Positions 57,140 to 64,000 of a stretch of 64,000 nt of DNA are shown piece by piece. Position 1 is the stretch's first letter. Every line of letters starts with the position of its first letter. The position numbers were made by a program, and so were the translations under genes. The notes under the pieces are model-generated. The model saw nothing but the letters and a program-made list of their open reading frames with translations. It was not told the DNA's origin and did no database searches. Origin of the DNA: Clostridium sp. (GTDB taxonomy: Bacteria; Bacillota; Clostridia; Clostridiales; Clostridiaceae); contig NZ_JAKVOI010000001.1 in the NCBI RefSeq assembly GCF_022482905.1, positions 496,001-560,000 on the forward strand, given 5' to 3'.

Positions 57140-58255
57140 ATGAAATTTCATGTGATAAAGATAAATTTCCAATTTATAAATATATGTATTATAGTATTTT
57201 TATTTCTAAATTTAGTCTCATATACGGCAGAGACCATGGAATCTCATGAAATGTACAATGGAGATGAGATAAAAACTCAAATACAGAAAATATTTGTTGA
57301 CAGAAACAAGGCTATACTGAATGGAAATCTAAAATTGGTAGAAGGTATTTATGATAAAAACACCAAATATGGTACATGGGCTTATGAATATGAAGAAAAA
57401 AAGATGAAGTACATTAAAAACTGGGAGGAAAAGCAGGGAATAAAATTTATAGATATAACACCTAAAATTGTAATAAGAAGAATACGTGAAAAAAGCGACG
57501 GCAAACTCTCAGTAAACTTGATATGCTCTACACAATATAGATATTGTTATAATGATAATCCAGGGGAAATAAATATGTTCAGAATTGGGACTTCTCATGT
57601 ACTGAATATTGTCAGAAAAGATAATCAGTGGATTATAACAAAAGAGTGGTATAAGGATCCATTTGCGGATTCCCTTAAAATAAGTAACTTGAAAGTGGAT
57701 TCAATAAAACAATATATACTGTCACAAAAGCCTAAAGATATATCGTCATTGAATCAGAGAAGAAAATCCGCAGTTGAATATGCAGATAGATATTGTGGAT
57801 TGGCTGCTGAAGAAAAGTATGGATATAGTTATAATAAGAAATATAGAAATTATAATTTTAAGGGTGGAGATTGTGCTAATTTTGCATCCCAAATACTATT
57901 TGAGGGAGGAAAATTCAGAAAAAACTCTGCATGGAGTTATGATAAAAAGGGGGCAACAAGAGCTTGGCTGAATGCTGATGGATTTAAGGATTACATGGTA
58001 TATAGCGGAAGGGCGTCAGTTATAGCACATGGAAGCTATGAAAAGATATATAAGTTATCCTACAAACTTTTACCCGGTGATTTTGTAGCCTACGAAAAAA
58101 AAGGTGACGTAACTCACATTTCCATGGTAACGGGGCTTGATTCTAAAGGATACCCACTAGTTACATGCCATAACACGGACAGGGATAAAGTACCCTGGGA
58201 TCTTGGATGGAATGACAAGAATATAAAATTCTGGCTTATACGGGTAAATTATTAA
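57140..58255 (+). CDS. Exported protein with Amidase_6-type domain
   Basis: A 371-residue protein with an N-terminal hydrophobic segment (about residues 10-28) for export or anchoring, a central NTF2-like domain, and a C-terminal domain with KGGDCANFASQILFEGG and THISMVTG, the Cys and His of the putative amidase domain (PF12671 type). It likely acts on cell-wall peptides; the exact bond is unknown. It follows the M15 gene with an 80-base gap and may share its transcript. Confidence 0.84.
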   Translation: MKFHVIKINFQFINICIIVFLFLNLVSYTAETMESHEMYNGDEIKTQIQKIFVDRNKAILNGNLKLVEGIYDKNTKYGTWAYEYEEKKMKYIKNWEEKQGIKFIDITPKIVIRRIREKSDGKLSVNLICSTQYRYCYNDNPGEINMFRIGTSHVLNIVRKDNQWIITKEWYKDPFADSLKISNLKVDSIKQYILSQKPKDISSLNQRRKSAVEYADRYCGLAAEEKYGYSYNKKYRNYNFKGGDCANFASQILFEGGKFRKNSAWSYDKKGATRAWLNADGFKDYMVYSGRASVIAHGSYEKIYKLSYKLLPGDFVAYEKKGDVTHISMVTGLDSKGYPLVTCHNTDRDKVPWDLGWNDKNIKFWLIRVNY

Positions 58256-58264
58256 AATACAATA

Positions 58265-58314
58265 AAAAGGAAATTTAATATGGAGGAAAGATTCTCTATA
58301 TTAAATTTCCTTTT
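58265..58314. terminator. Bidirectional terminator
   Basis: A perfect 16-bp stem (58265-58280 with 58299-58314) lies between the amidase gene and the convergent ytfJ. Confidence 0.88.
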
Positions 58315-58339
58315 ATAATATGTTTTGGAGGCGAATGAT

Positions 58340-58774
58340 TTAAATACCAGATGCAAAATCGTCAGAACCATCATCTGTTTTAGATTTATTCCTGCTTTTT
58401 TTCGAACATACAATTTCTTTTATGAATTCCATTATCTGAGGAACAGAATCTACTATTTTATCATAGGTATTATGTTGATCTAATGATAAAAGTCTGATTG
58501 AATCCCCCTTTGTAACTAAAAAAGCTACAGGTTTGACTGTTACACCAGCTCCTGAACCTCCGCCAAATGGATAATTTGATTTTGATTCGTCATTTTTGCT
58601 TGTATCAAATTCACTTCCACCTGAAGCGAAACCAAAAGATACCTTTGAAATTGGAACTACCAGTGAGCCGTTCTTTGACTCTACGGCATCTCCTACTATG
58701 GTGTTTACATCTATCATGTCTTTAAGATTTTCCATGGTGCTCTTTAATAAATTTTCTATAGGATGACCATCCAT
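58340..58774 (-). CDS. ytfJ: Sporulation protein YtfJ (GerW family)
   Basis: A 144-residue protein of the YtfJ/GerW family, found in spore formers, with the conserved EnLLKSTMENLKDMI, VGDAVE, GFASGGSEF and FGGGSGAGVTVKPVAF segments. It is spore-associated in Bacillus and required for germination. Start at 58774 is chosen because AAGGAAG is upstream. It is transcribed with ytfI. Confidence 0.9.
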   Translation of the reverse strand: MDGHPIENLLKSTMENLKDMIDVNTIVGDAVESKNGSLVVPISKVSFGFASGGSEFDTSKNDESKSNYPFGGGSGAGVTVKPVAFLVTKGDSIRLLSLDQHNTYDKIVDSVPQIMEFIKEIVCSKKSRNKSKTDDGSDDFASGI

Positions 58775-58808
58775 TAAAATCACTTCCTTATGAATTTTGA
58801 ATTGAAAT

Positions 58809-59351
58809 CTATATTTTACTAGGTGTAGATTTTGAACTTTTAAATCCTGAATTTTCTACAGCTAGAAATATAATTATATATATAATTTTTACAACACTTA
58901 TGTAAATTATACTAGTGGTTTCTATTTTAAAGTAATTTTTATTGAAATATGGAGTTATAACAACCTGATTCTTTTCTATTTTGAATAATCCGGAAACAAG
59001 AACAAACAAAATTGGTGTTAACGAATGCAGCATCCCATATAAGATGGCCGTATCAGCCGCATCATCAAGGCCATATAAAATATTTATCTTTATGTCAATT
59101 CTAAATTTTGACCTTGAATTTAGAAGATATTCAATAATCGATTTGATTTTTTTTATAGTATAGGATAAATTCCTGGTTGATTTATTTGATCTCAACCTGA
59201 ATTTTTTCTTGTTTGAAGTAAATTTATTTAGTATGTCTATGTTAAAAAAATTTATATAGATTTTTTTATTTTCATAGGTGAAGCGAATTTTCAAGGGTAT
59301 AGGAATAAACAGCGCTGCAATTACAGATATCATAACAAGAAAAACAAACAT
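58809..59351 (-). CDS. ytfI: DUF2953 protein, YtfI-like
   Basis: A 180-residue protein with an N-terminal hydrophobic segment (residues 1-18), a beta-rich central part and a C-terminal membrane segment. It is the partner of ytfJ in Firmicutes, and is 34 bases upstream of it here. Function is not established; a spore membrane role is inferred from neighbours. Confidence 0.8.
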   Translation of the reverse strand: MFVFLVMISVIAALFIPIPLKIRFTYENKKIYINFFNIDILNKFTSNKKKFRLRSNKSTRNLSYTIKKIKSIIEYLLNSRSKFRIDIKINILYGLDDAADTAILYGMLHSLTPILFVLVSGLFKIEKNQVVITPYFNKNYFKIETTSIIYISVVKIIYIIIFLAVENSGFKSSKSTPSKI

Positions 59352-59554
59352 TATAGTTTATGATTACAATCAAAATTTACAAAACAGAAGGTAATCAGTT
59401 CCTCCTTTTAAAGCATATTATTTTATACTAATAATTATGGACCGAATTAGAAAATATATACTCGCATGGCAATAATTTAAGGGTTAATTTGAGCGTTTTA
59501 GTAAAAAATATTAACGAGACAATATTATTTATATATCAATTAGGAGGAACTGGA

Positions 59555-60661
59555 ATGAGTAAAAACTTAAAAAAGTATTTCAGATTGATATTGATATCTC
59601 TTATAATAGTTGATATTTGCAATATTAGTGCATTTGCACAAAGTAAAGACTATGCAGACAGCCTGAACGTGGATGCAAGGTGTGCAGTTGCAATAGACTC
59701 CGAATCAAAAATAGTCCTGTTTGAAAAAAATGCCTACGAACTTGTGCCTATGGCAAGTACTACAAAGATGATGACTTCATTGGTTGCACTGAAATATGGC
59801 GATTTAGATAGAGAAATAGAAATATCAAAGAGAGCTTCAGGTATAAGAGGATCCACTGTAGGATACCGGCAGGGTGAAAAAATAAAATTAAAAGAGTTGA
59901 TATGTGGGCTTATGACTCGTTCCGGTAATGATGCAGCCATAGCTATTGCAGAGGGGATAAGTGGAAATGTAGAGGAATTTGTAAAACTCATGAATGAATA
60001 TGCCAGTGAAATAGGGGTTTTAAACACACATTTTCAATCTCCTCACGGACTTGACAAGGATGAGCACTACTCTACTGCATATGATTTGGCTGTTATTGCG
60101 AGCAAGGCAAAGGAAAATAAGGTGTTCAATGATATTGTAAGTTCTAAAGATATAGATAATACAGAAAATGGATTTACACGGAGCTATCACAATATAAACA
60201 AGATCTTATGGGAAATCCCCGGGGCAAATGGTGTAAAGACAGGATATACGGGGAAAGCAGGTAAATGCCTTGTTACATCCGTCAATATAAAGGGTAATGA
60301 TGTTATAATAGTAGTTCTGAATTGTCCTGGAAGATGGAAAGAAACTAAAAAAATAGATGAGTATGTAAATCATAAATATGAATTCAAAAAGTTATTTTCC
60401 AAAGGCGATACGGCTGTGGAGTTAAATATTAAAGGAAAGAAGCTGAAGCTTGAATATTCAGAGGATATAATAGTACCTGTTGATTCAAGCAGTAAATATA
60501 CTTTTAAGATTGTAAAACCACAAAAGATAGTTTCAACTATACAAAAAGGAAGTAGCGTAGGCAAAATATGTATATATAAGGGCGGTAAAAAAATTTACAG
60601 CAGTCCATTGAAAACCTCAAATACAATCAAGGTGAGAAAAATTTTAAAATTTCCATTTTAA
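59555..60661 (+). CDS. D-alanyl-D-alanine carboxypeptidase (S11, DacB/DacF-like)
   Basis: A 368-residue low-molecular-weight penicillin-binding protein. A signal peptide ends near residue 29; the SxxK motif is Ser68-Thr-Thr-Lys71, SGN lies near 126, and the KTGYTG motif near 230. It removes terminal D-Ala from peptidoglycan. Adjacency to ytfI-ytfJ suggests a spore-cortex role like DacB. A start at 59489 is possible but lacks a ribosome-binding site; GGAGG precedes 59555. Confidence 0.92.
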   Translation: MSKNLKKYFRLILISLIIVDICNISAFAQSKDYADSLNVDARCAVAIDSESKIVLFEKNAYELVPMASTTKMMTSLVALKYGDLDREIEISKRASGIRGSTVGYRQGEKIKLKELICGLMTRSGNDAAIAIAEGISGNVEEFVKLMNEYASEIGVLNTHFQSPHGLDKDEHYSTAYDLAVIASKAKENKVFNDIVSSKDIDNTENGFTRSYHNINKILWEIPGANGVKTGYTGKAGKCLVTSVNIKGNDVIIVVLNCPGRWKETKKIDEYVNHKYEFKKLFSKGDTAVELNIKGKKLKLEYSEDIIVPVDSSSKYTFKIVKPQKIVSTIQKGSSVGKICIYKGGKKIYSSPLKTSNTIKVRKILKFPF

Positions 60662-60681
60662 AATGATAGTTTGATATGATT

Positions 60682-60720
60682 AAAGAAACAGCATAAAAGA
60701 TAAATTTAGCTGTTTCTTTA
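60682..60720. terminator. Bidirectional terminator
   Basis: An 11-bp stem (60682-60692 with 60709-60719) with a T-rich tail separates the carboxypeptidase gene from the converging unknown gene. Confidence 0.8.
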
Positions 60721-60740
60721 TTTTTGAGTATAATTTTAAA

Positions 60741-61226
60741 TCAACGGTAATAAAATAAGTTTTGTTTTCGGGAATCTTCTATAATATCAAATCCTTCTGG
60801 ATAAATATCATCCTCATTCATAGATTCAACTTTGTCAATTAGGTTTTCTAAAAATTTGTGAGAAAATTTGAAGCGATAATCTTCGGATATCTCTTCGTAG
60901 ACAGTGTATTCTATATGATAAGGTATAGTTTCAACTATGTACATTGGAACAAGATGCGCTATCCGTCTGTTTATAAGAGCATATTGATATATGCTGGCAT
61001 CTATTATAATTCCATTATAGACATTAAAACAATGTGCAAAATTTTTACTATAGTTGTCATCTATGTGTATAGTCAGCAGACCTCTAACTGCCATTGCATC
61101 AATATCCAGAGATTTGCACAGAAAATATATCAGGGAGGATATAATGGGGCCGCTGTTTGATATAGTGTAATTATCCAAGCAATATTTACATAGTTTTCTG
61201 AAAAAGTTTTTTGTGTTTTTATCCAT
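60741..61226 (-). CDS. Protein of unknown function (161 aa), possible papain/transglutaminase-like remnant
   Basis: Starts MDKNTK with AGGTG upstream. The segment AHCFNVYNGIIIDAS resembles the His and Asp strands of transglutaminase-like folds. However, the preceding helix (SGPIISSLIYFLC) has Ser where the nucleophilic Cys would be, so the fold may be non-catalytic. No membrane segments. I do not recognise a family. Confidence 0.5.
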   Translation of the reverse strand: MDKNTKNFFRKLCKYCLDNYTISNSGPIISSLIYFLCKSLDIDAMAVRGLLTIHIDDNYSKNFAHCFNVYNGIIIDASIYQYALINRRIAHLVPMYIVETIPYHIEYTVYEEISEDYRFKFSHKFLENLIDKVESMNEDDIYPEGFDIIEDSRKQNLFYYR

Positions 61227-61419
61227 AAAATCACCTTTATATGTTGATACTTTATTATAATATAATAATTTCTCATAGTTCAAGGTGTAAATAATATATA
61301 CATGTAAATTGAATATGCAGGTCCACAAAATGCTTGTATTTGGCAGGGGGGTTATAAATCGTATAATTAATTAACAGCATATCGATTAAAAAGTTCTTTA
61401 AAAACAGTGGATTGCTGTA

Positions 61420-61435
61420 TGGCATGGTTGTTGCT
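61420..61435 (+). promoter_or_regulatory. Sigma-54 promoter upstream of the MaoC-type gene
   Basis: TGGCAT-GGTTG-TTGCT matches the -24/-12 consensus (TGGCAC-N5-TTGCW) in all but one position. It lies 58 bases before the hydratase start, and a sigma-54 activator gene is the next gene downstream. Confidence 0.8.
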
Positions 61436-61493
61436 TGAATAATATGTGGAAAGGTACTTAAAAGTATTCAATAAAATGAGGGGGTAGTTAATT

Positions 61494-61916
61494 ATGGAGG
61501 GTCTGACTATTGATAAAATAAACATAGGAGACAAGGTATCTGTAGAGAAGACTATATCTGAAACTGATGTATACCTTTTTGCCGGGATAACTGGAGATTT
61601 AAATCCTGCACATGTAAATCAGGTGAGATCGGAAAATACATTGTTCAAAGGTAGAATTGCACATGGGATATTGGTTTCAGGACTTATTTCTGCATGTCTT
61701 GGAATGCATTTGCCGGGGCCCGGAACCATTTATATGGGACAGCAGCTTAGATTTACTGCACCGGTTCATATTGGTGATACAATAAAGGCGGAAGTTGAAG
61801 TTATAGATATAAATATTTCTAAAAATAGGATTAAATTAAAAACAACTTGTACAAATCAGCTTGATAAAACTGTTATAGAAGGAGAGGCGCTTGTTATGCC
61901 GCCTGTTAATAAGTAA
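61494..61916 (+). CDS. MaoC/PhaJ-type (R)-enoyl-CoA hydratase
   Basis: A 140-residue hot-dog protein. AGITGDLNPAHVN contains the Asp and His of (R)-specific enoyl-CoA hydratases, and RIAHGILVSGLIS is the neighbouring substrate strand. It probably hydrates crotonyl-CoA or another enoyl-CoA to a (R)-3-hydroxyacyl-CoA. It is preceded by a sigma-54 promoter and a GGGGG ribosome-binding site, and followed by a terminator. Confidence 0.9.
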   Translation: MEGLTIDKINIGDKVSVEKTISETDVYLFAGITGDLNPAHVNQVRSENTLFKGRIAHGILVSGLISACLGMHLPGPGTIYMGQQLRFTAPVHIGDTIKAEVEVIDINISKNRIKLKTTCTNQLDKTVIEGEALVMPPVNK

Positions 61917-61970
61917 CAAATGTATGTTATTTAATATGCCAACCAACTAACTTTATATATATTTTCTGGA

Positions 61971-62030
61971 AGTCTTTCTACAATATGTATATTATTGTTT
62001 AATATAATATATTGTAGGAAGACTTTTTGT
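61971..62030 (+). terminator. Intrinsic terminator
   Basis: A long stem (AAGTCTTTCTACAATAT region near 61972-61988 with its inverted partner near 62010-62026) ends in TTTTT. It separates the hydratase from the sigma-54 activator. Confidence 0.85.
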
Positions 62031-62099
62031 ATGGATTTATATACTAAAATATATCTTGGTACTTATGATAACAAATAAAACTTTATGGGAGTGAGATAT

Positions 62100-63818
62100 A
62101 TGTTTTTAAAAGAATGTTTTAAAGCGATAAGTGAAAATGTCAATGAGGGTTTGATAGTAGTAGATAAAGGAGGAAGGCTGATTACAGCTAATACTAGGGC
62201 GGAAGAATTGCTATCCATTGATTCTAAAAAAAGTATTGGAAAGCATATAGAAACTATTATTCCAGAAACCAAGTTAAACAGGGTGTTAAAAACCGGGAAA
62301 AATGAACTCAACAAAAAATTTTTCACCAATGACAGGGAGTTTATGATCAGCAGAATTGCTATAGTTATTGAAGAAAAAGTATGTGGAGCAGTGGCAATTT
62401 TTCAGGATATAACTGACCATAAGAAAATTCAGAAGAAGTTGGCAGATAATGAAATATATATAAATGTAATAAATACTATAATAAATACGCTTAACGAATG
62501 TATAGTTTTAGTAGATGAGAATGGTATTATAACTATGATGAGCGAGGCATACAAAGAGTTTCTTGGTTGCACTTCCGATCCTGAAGGAAAAAATGTAAGC
62601 GATGTAATAGAAAACACCAAGCTGCATGAGGTTGTAAAAAGTGGAAATGTAAAGATAGGAGATATTCAAAAAATAAATGGCAATAGGATGATTGCAGCAC
62701 GTGTTCCAATTAAGGAGGATGGAAAGATTGTGGGAGCTGTAGGTAAAGTGATATTCAAGGATATTGGGGATTTTTATACTTTGAGCAAAAAATTGAATAG
62801 TCTAGAAAAAGAAATTGAAACATACAAAAATGAACTTGGAAAAGAGAGAAAAGCAAGATATTCAATTGAAAATATTATAGGTAATTCTCCTAAAATACGT
62901 GAAGTAAAATCGTTTGCATTAAAAGTAGCGAAAACTGATTCAAATGTACTTATAACAGGTGAAAGTGGTACTGGCAAGGAGCTCTTTGCCCATGGAATTC
63001 ATAATGCCAGTGGAAGGTATCTAGGGCCTTTTGTAGAGATAAATTGTGCAGCTATTCCATCTGAATTGTTTGAATCTGAATTGTTTGGATATGAGGAAGG
63101 AGCTTTTACTGGAGCTAAGAAAGGAGGTAAAAAGGGAAAATTCGAATTGGCCAATGGAGGAACAATATTTTTGGATGAAATAGGTGATATGCCAATGCAT
63201 ATGCAGGTTAAACTTCTTAGAGTAATTCAGAATAGGGAAATTGAGAGGGTAGGAGGCAATAAAATAGAAGAAATAAATGTAAGAATTATTGCAGCTACAA
63301 ATAAGAATCTTGAAGACAGCGTAAGAGAAGGAAAATTCAGAGAAGATCTTTATTATAGGCTTAATGTCATGAGAATAGTACTGCCTCCTTTGAGAGAAAG
63401 AAAAGAAGATATACCTGTTCTGGCCAACAATTTGAGGATTAAAATAGCAAATAAATTAGGAATATATGTAGAGGGAATATCAAGAGAGGCTATTAAATGT
63501 CTTATAAAATATGATTTCCCAGGTAATGTAAGAGAGCTTGAAAATATTATTGAAAGAGCTATTGATCTTCTTGATTCAGATATTATTATAAAAACGGAAC
63601 ACCTTCCGGAGAGACTTACCAATAAAAAAATAAAAAAGTATATAAAATATAATAATTGCAGCAAGCATTTAAAGAGCATAGTATCAGAAGTGGAGAAGGA
63701 GGTCATTTTAGAATGCCTAAACAAAACCAACTGGAATAAAAATAGAACAGCCAATATGCTTGGAATAAGCAGGGTTGGATTATATAAAAAGATAGAGGAA
63801 TACCATCTGAAAAATTGA
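62100..63818 (+). CDS. Sigma-54-dependent enhancer-binding regulator
   Basis: A 572-residue activator. Two PAS domains (about 5-105 and 125-225) sense an unknown signal, and an AAA+ domain (about 260-490) has GESGTGKE, the GAFTGA sigma-54-contact motif, and Walker B FLDEIGD. A Fis-type helix-turn-helix ends the protein. ATG at 62100 is preferred because GGGAG lies 8 bases upstream. The flanking sigma-54 promoters suggest it controls both the MaoC gene and the operon after the window. Confidence 0.93.
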   Translation: MFLKECFKAISENVNEGLIVVDKGGRLITANTRAEELLSIDSKKSIGKHIETIIPETKLNRVLKTGKNELNKKFFTNDREFMISRIAIVIEEKVCGAVAIFQDITDHKKIQKKLADNEIYINVINTIINTLNECIVLVDENGIITMMSEAYKEFLGCTSDPEGKNVSDVIENTKLHEVVKSGNVKIGDIQKINGNRMIAARVPIKEDGKIVGAVGKVIFKDIGDFYTLSKKLNSLEKEIETYKNELGKERKARYSIENIIGNSPKIREVKSFALKVAKTDSNVLITGESGTGKELFAHGIHNASGRYLGPFVEINCAAIPSELFESELFGYEEGAFTGAKKGGKKGKFELANGGTIFLDEIGDMPMHMQVKLLRVIQNREIERVGGNKIEEINVRIIAATNKNLEDSVREGKFREDLYYRLNVMRIVLPPLRERKEDIPVLANNLRIKIANKLGIYVEGISREAIKCLIKYDFPGNVRELENIIERAIDLLDSDIIIKTEHLPERLTNKKIKKYIKYNNCSKHLKSIVSEVEKEVILECLNKTNWNKNRTANMLGISRVGLYKKIEEYHLKN

Positions 63819-63900
63819 GTTGATATTTTATAGTAAAGTATATGTACATGTAAGAAAAGTATACATTGGCTGTAATTTAGTGGATGGGATGTTTGTCATG

Positions 63901-63953
63901 AAAATACAAGAATCAAATGTAAATATAATATACACATTTGATTCTTGTATTTT
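63901..63953. terminator. 20-bp inverted repeat after the activator gene
   Basis: Perfect stem 63901-63920 with 63934-63953, 13-base loop, then TTTT overlap. It may terminate the activator gene, or serve as an enhancer-binding site 31 bases upstream of the next promoter. Confidence 0.6.
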
Positions 63954-63984
63954 GCAAACGTTTATATAGAGCCATTCTATATTT

Positions 63985-64000
63985 TGGCATGCTATTTGCT
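63985..64000 (+). promoter_or_regulatory. Sigma-54 promoter at window end
   Basis: TGGCAT-GCTAT-TTGCT: the -24 GG is at 63986-63987 and the -12 GC at 63998-63999, with the required 10 bases between. It points rightward, out of the window, to an unseen gene. Confidence 0.75.

Noticed and set aside
63953-63966. Second cre-like site near the window end
   Set aside because: It matches only 12 of 14 positions and lies in AT-rich sequence next to a sigma-54 promoter, so chance is a better explanation.
1-64000. CRISPR arrays, tRNA or rRNA genes, insertion sequences
   Set aside because: No regular direct repeats with spacers, no cloverleaf-like or rRNA segments and no transposase reading frames were seen in either strand.

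Overview
This is an AT-rich window from a low-G+C Gram-positive anaerobe, almost certainly a Clostridium of the C. kluyveri / C. ljungdahlii type (inferred). The reasons are strong AGGAGG ribosome-binding sites, frequent TTG/GTG starts, sporulation genes (ytfI-ytfJ, a Spo0E-like protein, a spore photoproduct lyase homologue), a clostridial 2-enoate-reductase-type flavoprotein, and an APS-reductase-type sulfate assimilation operon. I found no rRNA, tRNA, CRISPR array, transposase or phage gene. The window is ordinary chromosome with dense operons separated by strong, often bidirectional, terminators.

Layout. 0-2.4 kb: end of a thiamine-thiazole operon (thiG partial, thiH, a TenI/ThiE-like gene). 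2.5-4.0 kb: HAD phosphatase and a soluble chemotaxis-type receptor (minus). 4.2-4.8 kb: three tandem Cys-rich proteins of 36-41 residues. 4.85-6.4 kb: a Crp/Fnr regulator divergent from an iron-sulfur protein, with a dyad operator between them. 6.4-11.5 kb: isoaspartyl dipeptidase, BirA, RNase Z, an MFS exporter and a small unknown protein. 11.5-16.1 kb: pyrimidine-type carAB behind a PyrR attenuator. 16.2-19.8 kb: kinase-like protein, nucleosidase overlapping a SplB-like radical SAM enzyme, and a glycerol-dehydrogenase-type enzyme. 19.9-23.2 kb: nucleotidyltransferase / GT4 / toroid-protein operon (minus). 23.6-26.0 kb: an SsuABC/ThiXYZ-type ABC importer.

26-41 kb: coiled-coil proteins, YitT, GreA, a PEPCK/HprK-fold P-loop protein, a YbaK deacylase, a DEAD-box helicase, an M16 peptidase-RecX-transglutaminase operon, a TPR protein, RecQ, a methyltransferase and an enoate reductase with a promoter and cre-like site. 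41.5-46.8 kb: argF-carA-carB, a second carbamoyl-phosphate synthetase dedicated (by context) to arginine. 46.8-52.4 kb: SAM-I riboswitch and cysC-aprA-aprB-cysD-cysNC for sulfate activation and APS reduction. 52.4-61.2 kb: Spo0E-like protein, XRE regulator, DsbA-like protein, chemoreceptor, two secreted wall-type hydrolases, ytfI/ytfJ, a DacB-like carboxypeptidase and an unknown. 61.4-64 kb: a MaoC/PhaJ-type hydratase and a sigma-54 activator, flanked by two near-consensus sigma-54 promoters, the second firing out of the window.

The genes combine into a few coherent circuits: two CPSases separated by different RNA/DNA controls (PyrR versus probable ArgR); a SAM-sensing sulfate assimilation operon; and a sigma-54 enhancer-binding protein embedded in what looks like its own regulon.
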